Shown: positions 33,427 to 42,378, counted from the stretch's first letter. The stretch: DNA of 64,000 nucleotides from CAVQBJ01 sp963819075 (GCA_963819075.1 CAWFUP010000001.1:930001-994000); one strand, 5' to 3'. A program made the numbers and translations. The notes: generated from the sequence alone by a model not told the origin.

Positions 33427-34167
33427 ATGAACGACCAGACCGAACAACTCAGGATCCTCGTCGTCGACGACGAGCCGAACATCGTCGACGTCGTCTCGAT
33501 GGCCCTTCGCTACAACGGCTTCACCGTCGCCTCGGCGGCGAACGGCAGCGAGGCGCTCAGCCAGGTGCGGCAGTTCCATCCCCATGCGATGGTGCTCGAC
33601 GTGATGCTTCCCGATATGGAGGGGTTCGATGTCGCCCGCCGGCTCGCGGCCGAGCACGTCGACGTCCCGATCCTCTTCCTCACCGCGCGCGACGCCACCG
33701 AGGACAAGATCCGCGGGCTGACGAGCGGCGGCGACGACTACGTCACCAAGCCGTTCAGCCTCGAGGAGCTGATCGCCCGGCTGCGCAACATCCTGCGCCG
33801 GACGGGTGCCGCCGAGGCCAGCTCGAGCAAGCTCAGCTTCGCCGACCTCGAGCTCGACGACGACACGCGCGAGGTCACCCGCGGCGGCCGCCCGATCGAG
33901 CTCACGGCCACGGAATACCGCCTGCTGCGCTACCTGATGCTCAACCCGCGCCGGGTGATGACCCGCGCGCAGCTGCTCGACCACGTGTGGAGCTACGACT
34001 TCGGCGGCGACGGCCGCGTGCTCGAGACCTACATCAGCTACCTGCGCAAGAAGGTCGACGCCGAAGGGCCGCCGCTCATCCACACCGTCCGTGGGGTCGG
34101 CTACTCGCTGCGCCTGCCGAAGGCGTCGGTCGCCGTCGCCGGCCGCGACGGCGCCACCAGCTCCTAG
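33427..34167 (+). CDS. OmpR/PhoB-family response regulator (MprA/TcrA-like)
   Basis: 246 residues. Receiver domain with DDEP acidic pair, phospho-acceptor D58 in MVLDVMLPD, the Thr in FLTARD and Lys in YVTKPF. The C-terminal winged helix (IELTATEYRLLRYLMLNPRR, VLETYISYLRKKVD, VRGVGYSLR) is of OmpR type. It precedes a histidine kinase by 3 bp. Three tandem boxes upstream of this gene match pairs upstream of the TM-protein/ApbE operon and the GT2 gene, so its regulon can be proposed from the window alone. Confidence 0.95.
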   Translation: MNDQTEQLRILVVDDEPNIVDVVSMALRYNGFTVASAANGSEALSQVRQFHPHAMVLDVMLPDMEGFDVARRLAAEHVDVPILFLTARDATEDKIRGLTSGGDDYVTKPFSLEELIARLRNILRRTGAAEASSSKLSFADLELDDDTREVTRGGRPIELTATEYRLLRYLMLNPRRVMTRAQLLDHVWSYDFGGDGRVLETYISYLRKKVDAEGPPLIHTVRGVGYSLRLPKASVAVAGRDGATSS

Positions 34168-34170
34168 CGC

Positions 34171-35799
34171 ATGTCCCTGCGCGCGCGCCTGCTCGTGGGG
34201 CTCGTCGTGCTCGTGGCGGCCGGCTTGGCCGTGGCCGGGATCGCGACTTACACCGCGCAGCGCGCCTTTCTCTACAACCGCGTCGACCAGCAGGTCACCG
34301 CTGCGATAGATCCGATCTCCCAGCAGCTCGGAACGCTCGGGGGCGCGGGCTTCAGCGCGAGCGCGGGCGGCGGCACGGGCGCGACGGGCGCGACGGGGGC
34401 GGGGGGTGTGCCGAGCGGCCTGCTCTTCAACCGCCCGCCGGCCGGCTTTCCCTACGGCGGGGGGCGCCCCGACGGCGACCACGGCGGTGGCCCCGGTGGG
34501 CCGGGCGGACCGGCCCCGGGGGCCTTCGCTCCCCCGGGGACCTTCGGTGAGCGCCTGAGCCCGACCGGCAAGGTCATCGGGAACCCCGTGGTCTACACGT
34601 TCAGCGGGGAGACGACGGACGCGTATCCCTCGTTGCCCAAGCATTACCCGGTGACGACGTCGATCGCGCACCCGCGCGTGTTCACGGCCGCATCGACCGG
34701 AACGAGCGGCCTCTCCTATCGGGTCGTCGCCGTTGCCAACGGCACCGGCGGCACGACGATCGTGGCGGTGCCGCTGAGCGACGTCACGCAGACGCTGCAC
34801 CGGCTGCTGCTTGTCGAGGTACTCGTCGCCGCCGCCGTCCTGCTCGCGCTCGGGGCCCTTGCCTGGGTCGTCATCGGCGTGGGCCTGCGACCGCTCGATC
34901 GCATGGGCCGGGTGGCCGAGGAGATCGCCGGCGGCGATCTCTCGCGGCGGGTCTCACCGACCACGCCGCGCACCGAGGTCGGGCGGCTCGGCATCGCGCT
35001 CAACGAGATGCTCGTCACCATCGAGCAGGCGTTTGCCGACCGGCGCGCGAGCGAGGATCGGTTGCGGCGCTTCCTGTCCGACGCGTCGCACGAGCTGCGC
35101 ACGCCGCTCGCCTCGATCCGCGGCTATGCCGAGCTCTTCCGACTCGGGGCCACGAGCGACCCCGACGACCTCGCCAAGGCGATGGAGCGCATCGAGGCCG
35201 AGGCGGCGCGCATGGGCGTGCTGGTCGAGGAGCTGCTCATGCTCGCGCGCCTGGACGAGCTGCCGGAGACGCGCACCGAGCGCGTCCAGCTCGCCGAGCT
35301 GGCCGAACGAGCCGTGGCCGACGCGCGGGCAACCGACCCCGGCCGCCGCATCGAGGTGCACGGCGAGGCGCCGCCGGTCGCGGGCGACCCCGATCAGCTG
35401 CATCAGGTCCTCGCCAACCTCCTGCGTAACGCGATCGCCCACACCCCGCCCGGCACGCCGGTCGAGGTCGGGCTCGCGAGCGACGGACGGTGCGCCGTGC
35501 TGACCGTGCGCGACCACGGGCCCGGTTTGCCCGATGGCGTCGACGACCGCATCTTCGAGCGCTTCTGGCGCTCGGATCCCGGGCGCAGCCGAGGGCGCGG
35601 CGGTGCCGGGCTCGGCCTGGCGATCGTGCAGGGGATCGTCCACGCGCACGACGGCGAGGTGCACGCCGCCAACGTGCCCGATGGCGGGGCCGTGTTCACC
35701 GTCCTGCTCCCGCTCGCGGGCGCCGACGGGCGGCCCGATGGCCGGGCCGAGTCGGGAACCGGGGACTCTCAGCCGAGTCTCAGAGGCGCCACAGGCTGA
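34171..35799 (+). CDS. Sensor histidine kinase partner
   Basis: 542 residues. TM1 near residues 8-28, an extracytoplasmic domain of about 180 residues that includes a Gly-rich stretch (GGGRPDGDHGGGPGGPGGP), then TM2 about 212-240 (RLLLVEVLVAAAVLLALGAL). HAMP follows (VGLRPLDRMGRVAEEIAGGD), then HisKA with FLSDASHELRTPLASIRG, then HATPase with LANLLRNAIAHTPPG (N box) and DRIFERFWRSD / GGAGLGLAIVQGIV (F and G boxes). All motifs are intact. It resembles TrcS/MprB-type kinases. Its last codons contain the box pair that likely controls the next gene. Confidence 0.94.
   Translation: MSLRARLLVGLVVLVAAGLAVAGIATYTAQRAFLYNRVDQQVTAAIDPISQQLGTLGGAGFSASAGGGTGATGATGAGGVPSGLLFNRPPAGFPYGGGRPDGDHGGGPGGPGGPAPGAFAPPGTFGERLSPTGKVIGNPVVYTFSGETTDAYPSLPKHYPVTTSIAHPRVFTAASTGTSGLSYRVVAVANGTGGTTIVAVPLSDVTQTLHRLLLVEVLVAAAVLLALGALAWVVIGVGLRPLDRMGRVAEEIAGGDLSRRVSPTTPRTEVGRLGIALNEMLVTIEQAFADRRASEDRLRRFLSDASHELRTPLASIRGYAELFRLGATSDPDDLAKAMERIEAEAARMGVLVEELLMLARLDELPETRTERVQLAELAERAVADARATDPGRRIEVHGEAPPVAGDPDQLHQVLANLLRNAIAHTPPGTPVEVGLASDGRCAVLTVRDHGPGLPDGVDDRIFERFWRSDPGRSRGRGGAGLGLAIVQGIVHAHDGEVHAANVPDGGAVFTVLLPLAGADGRPDGRAESGTGDSQPSLRGATG
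35767..35794 (+). promoter_or_regulatory. OmpR-type box pair upstream of the GT2 gene
   Basis: TCTCAG (35767) and TCTCAG (35778) with 11-bp period, plus a degenerate third box CCACAG at 35789. It lies at the 3' end of the kinase gene, 34 bp before the GT2 start. Confidence 0.6.
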
Positions 35800-35827
35800 T
35801 ACCACGGGCGGGGTTCAGGGTGGAGGC

Positions 35828-36703
35828 ATGCTCATCGACACCCCCCACATCTCACCCACTGCCACCGCCGTCCAGCGCGGCTACGACCCGCCCGACCTCG
35901 ACATCGTCATCCCGGTCTACAACGAGGAGCGCGAGCTGCGCCACAGCGTCCTGCGCCTGTACCGCCACCTCGCCACGTCGCTGCGCGACATCGACTTCCG
36001 CATCACGATCGCCGACAACGCGAGCGTCGACGGCACGCCCCGGATCGCCGCGGCGCTGGCGCGTGAGCTGCCGCTGGTCAGTCACCTGCGCCTCGAGCAG
36101 AAGGGACGCGGACGCGCGTTACGAGCCGCGTGGTCGGCCAGCGACGCCGACGTCGTCGCCTACATGGACGTGGACCTGTCGACCGACCTCGAACACCTGC
36201 GGGCGCTCGTGGCGCCGCTGCTGGCCGGCGAGGCGGACATCGCGATCGGCTCACGGCTCGCGCATGGCGCCGCCGTGACGCGAGGACGGAAGCGCGAGCT
36301 CATCTCCCGGATCTACAACGGCCTGCTGCGCGTCTCGCTCGGCGTGCGCTTCTCGGACGCCCAGTGTGGCTTCAAGGCCGCCCGTCGCTCGGCGGTGCAG
36401 CGCCTGCTGCCGCTCATCGAGGACGAGAACTGGTTCTTCGACACCGAGCTGCTCGTACTCGCCGAGCGTGAGCAGATGACGATCGCCGAAGTGCCGGTGC
36501 GCTGGCAGGACGACCCCGACTCGCGCGTCGACATCGTGGCCACCGCGCTCGAGGACCTGCGCGGGATCCGGCGCCTGCGCCGGCTTCAGCCCGAGGGCGC
36601 AGCCTCGGACCGCGGCGCGCCCGGCGCGCCTCAGATCTTCGGCGGCATGAAGTGTGAATCGCGCTCGTGCTCGGCGAAGAAGCGCACGATCGGCCCGACG
36701 TAG
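35828..36703 (+). CDS. Family 2 glycosyltransferase (dolichyl-phosphate-sugar synthase-like)
   Basis: 291 residues from ATG 35828 with GGTGGAGG upstream. GT2 core: LDIVIPVYNEERELRHSV, ITIADNASVDGTPRIA, the metal/nucleotide motif YMDVDLSTD, SDAQCGFKAARR, and WFFDTELLVLAEREQMTIAEVPVRW. No TM helices, so it is a soluble or peripheral enzyme that transfers a sugar from a nucleotide donor to a polyprenyl phosphate, as in GtrB/Ppm-type families. Its last 73 bp overlap the convergent reductase gene; the true C terminus may end earlier functionally, since the last 40 residues look unconserved. It probably belongs to the RR regulon through the box at 35767. Confidence 0.88.
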   Translation: MLIDTPHISPTATAVQRGYDPPDLDIVIPVYNEERELRHSVLRLYRHLATSLRDIDFRITIADNASVDGTPRIAAALARELPLVSHLRLEQKGRGRALRAAWSASDADVVAYMDVDLSTDLEHLRALVAPLLAGEADIAIGSRLAHGAAVTRGRKRELISRIYNGLLRVSLGVRFSDAQCGFKAARRSAVQRLLPLIEDENWFFDTELLVLAEREQMTIAEVPVRWQDDPDSRVDIVATALEDLRGIRRLRRLQPEGAASDRGAPGAPQIFGGMKCESRSCSAKKRTIGPT

Positions 36704-37728
36704 TCACCGAAGCGCGGTGGGCGCAGGCCGTGCGGCTCGAGCAGCTCGACGGCGCGGCGAGCGTCATAGACGACCGGGTGGTTCATGTAGACGATCGACT
36801 CACGTGGCGTGCCGCCGAGCAGTCGGCGCACGGGCCCGAGGCGCAGCCCGGCGTCGGCGAGCTCGGGCGGCACGCGTCCGAGCGGCGGCCGGCCGGCGTA
36901 CTCGCGCGACAGCAGGTCGACGAGCTCGCGCGTCGAGAGCGGGTCGGGGTCCACGAGATGGAGGGTCTCGCCAAGCGTCTTCTTGTCGAAGGCCGCGGCG
37001 GCGATGGCCTCGACGATGTAGTCGACCGGCACGACGTTGAACGCCGCCGACGCGCTCCCGAACTGCGGCATCGGCAAGCGCAGTGACTTCATGCGCGAGA
37101 TCGCACGCAGGAAGTAATAGGGGCCGTCGAACTTCTCGGTCTCGCCCGTCACCGAGTCCCCGACGACGATCGCCGGGCGCAGGATCGTCGTGGGGGTGTC
37201 GTGCATGACCTCGCGGACCCACACCTCGGCCTGGAACTTGGTCGACTCGTAGTGGTTCTTGAAGCCCTGGCCCATCGCGAGCTCGTGCTCGTACACGACG
37301 CCGGTGCGCTTGCCGGCGACGTAGGCGGTGCTCACATAGGCCAGGCGCTCGAGGTGCGCCGCGTCGCGGCACAGGTCGAGCACGTTGCCGGTGCCCTCGA
37401 CGTTGACGCGGTGGGCGACGGCGAACGGGACCGCGAGGTTGTAGATGGCGGCGAGGTGGAACACGTAGTCGACGTCGGCCACGAGGCGCTCGTACTCGCC
37501 GTCGTCGAGGCCGAGGTGGTGCTCGGTGATGTCGCCGCCGACGATCTCGAGGCGATCCGAGCCGATCGCGTCAGCCACGCCGCGCGCGGTCTGCAGCATT
37601 CGCGGCTCGACGACCGCCACCACGCGCAGTCGCTTATCGCCGTCGAGCAGCCGGCGGGCGAGGCGGCGGCCGATGAATCCCGGGAAGCCGGTGAGCAGCG
37701 CGAGCTGCGAGGCGGGGGCCGAGGGCAT
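36631..37728 (-). CDS. NAD(P)-dependent reductase/epimerase of the fatty acyl-CoA reductase-like (NAD_binding_4) type
   Basis: 365 residues. N-terminal Rossmann TGFPGFIGRRLARRLL; YVFHLAAIYNLAVPF; NVEGTGNVLDL; YVSTAYVAGKRTG; catalytic NHYESTKFQAE (Tyr-X3-Lys); and LRPAIVVGDSVTGET. The pattern is that of extended SDRs related to male-sterility/fatty acyl-CoA reductase domains and steroid dehydrogenases. The substrate is unknown; the C-terminal domain (LSTRELVDLLSREYAGRPPLG) has no thioester-binding part. It runs convergent to the GT2 gene and overlaps its end. Confidence 0.88.
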   Translation of the reverse strand: MPSAPASQLALLTGFPGFIGRRLARRLLDGDKRLRVVAVVEPRMLQTARGVADAIGSDRLEIVGGDITEHHLGLDDGEYERLVADVDYVFHLAAIYNLAVPFAVAHRVNVEGTGNVLDLCRDAAHLERLAYVSTAYVAGKRTGVVYEHELAMGQGFKNHYESTKFQAEVWVREVMHDTPTTILRPAIVVGDSVTGETEKFDGPYYFLRAISRMKSLRLPMPQFGSASAAFNVVPVDYIVEAIAAAAFDKKTLGETLHLVDPDPLSTRELVDLLSREYAGRPPLGRVPPELADAGLRLGPVRRLLGGTPRESIVYMNHPVVYDARRAVELLEPHGLRPPRFGDYVGPIVRFFAEHERDSHFMPPKI

Positions 37729-37777
37729 GCGGCGGGGAGCTTAGCGGGGACGGGAAGGGGAGCCGCGCCCGCTCGTC

Positions 37778-38345
37778 CTACGGGCCGCTGACGACCGAGA
37801 TCGTCCAGGTGGACGTGTACGCGCCCGAGTAGGCGTTGGCGGGAACGGCCAGCCTCCAGGTCGGGGTGATCGTCTGGTCGCCCATGCCGCGCCCCGCGCG
37901 CGAGTTGAAGAACCGCGTCGCGGTGGGCGCGGTGGCCGCGGCCGGGAGCGTGTAGGGGTAGGTCACAAGCGCGGTCTTCGTCGCGCGGACGCACGTGACG
38001 CCGGGGTCGCAGGCCACCGTCGGCGCGGCCGTGATCGTCGTCGCCGTGGTGGGGAACGTGTGGGCGCCCTGCGCGAACGTCGTCGAGGTGGCGGTCAGGT
38101 TCCAGCCCGCCCCCGAGCCGGTGGCGTCGCTGACGTTGATCGCCTGCGCGGCGGTCGCCGTCTGGTTGAGCCCGTTGAGCGTGGCGTTGAAGATGACGTT
38201 CGGGGGGGCGCTCACGAATCCGAGCGCGCCGGCACTAACTGTGGCCGTCGCGCTCGACCGCCCCGGCCGGCGGGGCGCCAGCGAGCAGCGCGGCGCCCGC
38301 GCCGAGCGCTACGAGCCCTACCAGAATTCCCCGCATCCGTGCCAT
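37778..38345 (-). CDS. WxL-like surface protein gene with an apparent frameshift after the signal peptide
   Basis: A normal signal peptide begins at ATG 38345 (MARMRGILVGLVALGAGAAL, then LAGAPPAGA), but that frame stops after 36 codons. The mature protein continues in another frame as SSATATVSAGALGFVSAPPN and NVIFNATLNGLNQTATAAQA, then DATGSGAGWNLTATST, typical of short WxL-type proteins with the end NAYSGAYTSTWTISVVSGP. One extra base near 38258 (within GGGGCGGTCG on the coding strand) explains both parts, and the total length is 3n+1. Either a sequencing insertion or a broken gene. If the downstream frame is used alone it starts at GTG 38215 without a secretion signal. Confidence 0.75.
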
Positions 38346-38600
38346 TCGATCGATCCTCGACGCCGGTCGCCCGCGCTCCTTGCGAACAAGACAGTCCTAC
38401 ACGTCTGCTTCTCGGAGACGCCGGCGCGGCTCATGAGCGGTAATGGACCGATGGATGAGGCTCACGCTCACTCGCCTGTCCACCAACCGCCCCTGCGCCC
38501 GGGGCGCGCCTCGATCATCCGTCCAGCTCCCGCTGGGAAATGCCCTTCGCCGGACCGGCACGCGGGGCGGGGAACTGGGGGTGGGGTCCCCTTTCCCCCC

Positions 38601-39678
38601 TTAGAAGTCGAGATCGGCCAGGCGCAGGCCGCCGATCTGGCGCGTCTCGCTCAGCGCGTTGAACGCCGGCACCATCTCGCTCGTGACGAGGCCGTGCTCG
38701 GTCGTCAGCTCGTCGATGATCGCGAACGAGCGGGCGATGCGCTCCGGGGTGTCGACGGTGACCGTGACGGCCGGCACCCGGCGGCGCAGCTGCAGGAAGC
38801 GGTCGCCGTGGGGCGGATGGTCGCCGTGGAAGCCCCAGATCCCGGGCAGGGTCGTCGCGCCCGCGGCGCCGGCGGCGCGGAGTCGGCGGACGATCTCCAG
38901 GGCGATCGAGTGCCGGCCGTGCGTGGCGCTCTGCGACGTGAACACCATCAGCTTCTGCCAGATGCCGAGCCCCTGCGCGTCGGCGCCCGGCAGCTCGTGG
39001 GGGGCGGCGATGAGCCGCCCGCCGCGCTTGCAGACCCGCGCGCGCTCGAGCGTGAACAGCGGGTCGGGCACGAGCGCGCCGAGCTCGCCGAGCACCTCGG
39101 CGATCTGGGCGCCGGGCCCGACGGCGATTACGATCGTCGGCACGTCGGCGTTGCGACGCAGGAAGGACGCCCGCGCGCGCCGGCCGTCGCGGGTCCCGTC
39201 GACGCCGAGCAGGACGGTGGCGCCGCGCGAGGCCGCGACGGTGCAGCAGATCGCAGGCGGCGACGAAGGCGGGCACGCCGTCGGCACGGTCCTGGCGGCG
39301 GAGGTAGAGCGTCAGCTTGGCCGCTTCGCCGAGCTGCGGGGGCAGCGTTGCGGGGTCGATGGCCGCGCTCAGCAGGCGCGCACGTTCGAGCGTGACGAGC
39401 CCACGGCGCTTGATCTGGAGCACCTGCGGCAGGAGCGCCTCGATGCGCTCGCGGCGGTCGACGGCGATCGAGACGGCCGGCAGATCCTCCGACAGCGTCA
39501 ACAGCCGTCCGGTGTGTAGGTGCGCGAGGTGGCCGAAGCCCTCGCTGCCGCGCAGCAGGACGCTCGCCCGGACGGCCTGTGCGCCGTACAGGCCGAGCAG
39601 CTGATCGGTGACGGGGCCGTCGGCGGTGCGGTCGCGCTCGCTCGAGTACGTCGTCAGCTTCAGGCAGTCCTCGTTCAC
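38601..39678 (-). CDS. Triple-DUF190 protein, frameshifted
   Basis: Three DUF190 units are visible. The first starts at GTG 39678 (overlapping the crcB2 stop): CLKLTTYSSERDRTADG, VRASVLLRGSEGFG, LLTLSEDLPAVSIAVDRRER, GLVTLERARLL. The second begins KLTLYLRRQDRADGVPAFVA and breaks after LLHRRGLA; one extra base near 39224 restores GATVLLGVDGTRDGRRAR. The third is WQKLMVFTSQSATHGRHSI, GATTLPGIWGFHGDHPPHG, VTVTVDTPERIARSF. Length 1078 = 3n+1 agrees with a single insertion. DUF190 proteins accompany CrcB fluoride channels; their role is undefined, though PII-like folds suggest regulation. It is the last gene of the riboswitch operon. Confidence 0.78.
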
Positions 39679-40041
39679 AGGTGCGCCCCGATCAGGCGCC
39701 CGAGCGCCACGGCGCCGATGCCGGCGGCCAGGCTGAGCGCGAGGTTGAGCGGCCATCGTGGCGACCTCGGCGTCCTCGGCGAGGCGCTGGGACTCGAGCA
39801 TCCAGGTCGAGAAGGTCGTGTAGGAGCCGATCGTGGCGGTGCCCGCGATGACGAGCGCCTGTCCGGTCAGCGCCAGACCGGTGAGCAGCCCGAGCACGAG
39901 CGCGCCGCTGATGTTCACGACGAAGGTGCCGATCGGGAAGCGGCTCGCGACGCGCTCGCTCAGCGCGCCGTCGAGCACGAAGCGCGCGATCGCGCCGGCG
40001 CCGCCGACGAGCGCCACGGCCACCCAGGCGGGAAAGGTCAT
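39675..40041 (-). CDS. crcB: Fluoride channel subunit CrcB/Fluc, second copy, frameshifted near the C terminus
   Basis: Start ATG 40041 with GGAGG upstream. CrcB motifs: VALVGGAGAIARFVLDGALS, FPIGTFVVNISGALVLGLLTG, GTATIGSYTTFSTWMLESQRL. After EVATMAA the frame is lost; removing one base near 39752 gives NLALSLAAGIGAVALGRLIG then AHL and a TGA at 39675-39677 overlapping the DUF190 GTG, the expected end. Length 367 = 3n+1 supports a single inserted base. Fluc channels are dual-topology dimers; a pair of genes usually encodes a heterodimer with opposite orientations, matching the upstream copy. Confidence 0.82.
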
Positions 40042-40132
40042 GCCCGGGCCTCCGTCCGGACGGCCCTCGTTGTAGCGTCGCGCGAGCGAAGCGAGGCAGC
40101 CCTCCGGGCCCGCTTGACCGCAGCTTCGCTGC

Positions 40133-40531
40133 TCACGCGAGCACCCGCACGCGGCGCACGCTCGCGGTGGCGACCCATACCGCGAGGTACCCGCAGGCGA
40201 TGCTCGCGATCGCGTAGCCGGCGGCGAGGCCGTAGCGATCGTGATCGAGCATCCGCAGGATCTCGAGTTGCATCGTCGAGAACGTCGTGTACGCACCGCA
40301 GAACCCGGTGCCGAGCAGCGGGCGCAGAGACGTCGACCGCGGGAGGCGCTCCTGCAGGCGCGTGGCCAGGTAGCCGAGTGCGAACGAGCCGCTGACATTG
40401 ATGAGAAAGGTGGTCCACGGCCACGTGGCCGGGTCGGCCGCGCAGGTCTGCTCGAGCCACACCCGCAGCAGCGCGCCGACGGCGCCGCCGGCGAAGATCG
40501 CGAGCAGCTCGCGCCAGTCGGGCCTAGACAT
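40133..40531 (-). CDS. crcB: Fluoride channel subunit CrcB/Fluc, first copy
   Basis: 132 residues, four TM helices. Conserved features: AGGAVGALLRVWLEQ, WTTFLINVSGSFALGYLATR (the central Asn and FxxN region) and GTGFCGAYTTFSTMQLEIL with the Phe box and Thr/Ser track of Fluc channels. It exports cytoplasmic fluoride passively. It is the first gene behind a fluoride riboswitch (aptamer 40590-40672) and is followed by a second crcB and a DUF190 gene. Intact, unlike the copy downstream. Confidence 0.93.
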   Translation of the reverse strand: MSRPDWRELLAIFAGGAVGALLRVWLEQTCAADPATWPWTTFLINVSGSFALGYLATRLQERLPRSTSLRPLLGTGFCGAYTTFSTMQLEILRMLDHDRYGLAAGYAIASIACGYLAVWVATASVRRVRVLA

Positions 40532-40589
40532 CGCCTTCCTCGGATGCGCACTGCGCCATCGGCGTCTCCTCTCGCGTCAGTTGACATTC

Positions 40590-40672
40590 GCGAAAGGAGC
40601 CATCAGCCCTTGTGGGGGCGGTTCGGAAGGCGGCGATCGACCGGCCCTCGCGTCAGAGCTCCATCTGACTTT
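40590..40672 (-). ncRNA. Fluoride riboswitch (crcB motif) with an inserted arm
   Basis: On the minus strand the leader reads GTCA-GATGGAGCTC-TGAC (40669 to 40652), a hairpin whose loop GGAGC can pair with GCTCC downstream (pseudoknot). After a 28-nt insertion comes AACCGCC, then GGGCTGATGGCTCCTT (to about 40592). These match the conserved crcB aptamer core (GAUGGAG, AACCGCC, GGGCUGAUGGCUCC). It ends 59 nt before the crcB start, so it may gate translation or transcription. It shares the short intergenic space with the divergent ThDP gene (start 40714). Confidence 0.82.
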
Positions 40673-40713
40673 GGGGACGATAGCGGGGCCGCCGTTCAGT
40701 AGAGTCGCCGGCC

Positions 40714-42378
40714 ATGTCGAGCGAAACCGAGCAGCAGACGCTGCACGGCGGGCGCCTCGTCGCGCGCCGTCTGAAGGCGCACGGGGTGACGAAGCTCTTC
40801 ACGCTCTCGGGTGGGCACCTGTTCTCGATTTACGACGGCTGCCGCGCCGAGGGCATCGACATGGTCGACACGCGCCACGAGGCGGCGGCGACGTTCGCCG
40901 CCGAGGGCTGGGCCAAGGTGACGCGCCAGCCGGGGGTCGCCGCGCTGACCGCCGGCCCCGGCGTGACGAACGGGCTGAGCGCGATCGCCAGCGCCCAGTC
41001 CAACCACTCGCCGGTCGTCGTGCTCGGCGGGCGCGCGCCGCAGATGCGCTGGGGGCAGGGCTCGCTCCAGGAGATCGACCACGTGCCGTTCGTACGCCCG
41101 CTCACCAAGCGCGCGTCGACGGTGCAGAGCACCGAGGAGATCCCGACGCTCGTCGACGAGGCCTTCGCGACCGCGCTGCAGCCGCACAGCGGGCCGACGT
41201 TCGTGGACTTCCCGCTCGACTACGTCTTCATGGAGGCGCCCGACACCTCCGGCGAGGACGCCGACCTCACCGGCGGGCATCTGCTGCGTCACGCGGAGGC
41301 GCTCGCCGACGGGGACGCCATCGAGCGCGCCGGGGCGCTGCTCGCCGATGCCGAGCGGCCGGTGATCATGGCCGGCACGAACCTGTACTGGGGTCATGGC
41401 GAGGAGGCGCTGCTCGAGCTCGCGCAGGCGCTGCGCATCCCCGTGTTCCTCAACGGCCTGGCGCGCGGCTGCGTGCCCGCCGACCATGAGCTGTTCTTCT
41501 CGCGGACGCGCGGGCAGGCCCTGAGCGAAGCGGACGTCGCGCTCGTGATCGGGGTGCCGCTCGACTTCCGGCTCGGCTTCGGGGGCGCCTTCGGCCCCGA
41601 GACCGAGATCGTGGCGATCGACGTCGCCGAGCCTTCGCGCTCGCATCCCCGCGCCGTGGCGGCCGAGCTGTACGGCCGGCTCGAGCCGGCGCTGCGCGAT
41701 CTCTGTGTCGCGGCCGGCGGCGGCCCGCTCGACTCGGCCGCGTGGGTGTCGTCGTTGCGCTCGGCCGAGACCGCTCGGCGCGCGGGGGAGGAGGCCGAGC
41801 GCGCCGACGGGCGCGCGCCGCTCCATCCGATGCGCCTGTACAAGGAGCTCGGCGAGGTGCTCGACCGCAACGCGATCATCATCGGCGACGGCGGCGACTT
41901 CGTGTCCTACGCCGGGCGCGTGATCGACAGCTACGAGCCGGGCTGCTGGCTCGATCCGGGGCCGTTCGGGTGCCTGGGCTCGGGCCCGGGCTACGCGCTC
42001 GCCGCCAAGCTCGCGCATCCCGAGCGCCAGGTCGTGCTGCTGCTCGGTGACGGGGCGTTCGGGTTCTCGGGGCTCGAGTACGACACGTTCGCGCGCCACG
42101 GCATCGACGTCGTCGGGGTGATGGGCAACAACGGCATCTGGGGGCTCGAGAAGCACCCGATGGAGTTCCTCTACGGCTACTCGGTCGCGGCCGAGCTGCG
42201 CCCCGAGACGCGCTACGACGAGGTCGTGGCGGCGCTCGGCGGGCACGGGGAGCTCGTCAGGCGGCCCGAGGACGTCAAGCCGGCGCTCGCGCGGGCGTTC
42301 GAGGCGGGACGGCCGGCCCTGGTGAACGTGCTGACGGACCCGAGCATCGCCTACCCGCGGCGGGCGAACCTGGCCTGA
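40714..42378 (+). CDS. ThDP-dependent enzyme, acetolactate synthase / 2-hydroxyacyl lyase-like
   Basis: 554 residues. N-terminal pyrimidine-binding domain: GVTKLFTLSGGHLFSIYDGC, the catalytic Glu in DTRHEAAATFAAEGWAKVT, and LTAGPGVTNGLSAI. Central domain with IMAGTNLYWGHGEEALLELA. C-terminal ThDP domain: LGSGPGYALAAKLA, GDGAFGFSG and the closing MGNNGIW (Mg-binding GDG-NN). The pattern fits IlvB-like enzymes of the ILVBL/2-hydroxyacyl-CoA lyase type rather than biosynthetic AHAS (no ilvN next door). The reaction is carboligation or cleavage of a 2-keto or 2-hydroxyacyl substrate; which one is unknown. Monocistronic, divergent from the fluoride operon. Confidence 0.9.
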   Translation: MSSETEQQTLHGGRLVARRLKAHGVTKLFTLSGGHLFSIYDGCRAEGIDMVDTRHEAAATFAAEGWAKVTRQPGVAALTAGPGVTNGLSAIASAQSNHSPVVVLGGRAPQMRWGQGSLQEIDHVPFVRPLTKRASTVQSTEEIPTLVDEAFATALQPHSGPTFVDFPLDYVFMEAPDTSGEDADLTGGHLLRHAEALADGDAIERAGALLADAERPVIMAGTNLYWGHGEEALLELAQALRIPVFLNGLARGCVPADHELFFSRTRGQALSEADVALVIGVPLDFRLGFGGAFGPETEIVAIDVAEPSRSHPRAVAAELYGRLEPALRDLCVAAGGGPLDSAAWVSSLRSAETARRAGEEAERADGRAPLHPMRLYKELGEVLDRNAIIIGDGGDFVSYAGRVIDSYEPGCWLDPGPFGCLGSGPGYALAAKLAHPERQVVLLLGDGAFGFSGLEYDTFARHGIDVVGVMGNNGIWGLEKHPMEFLYGYSVAAELRPETRYDEVVAALGGHGELVRRPEDVKPALARAFEAGRPALVNVLTDPSIAYPRRANLA

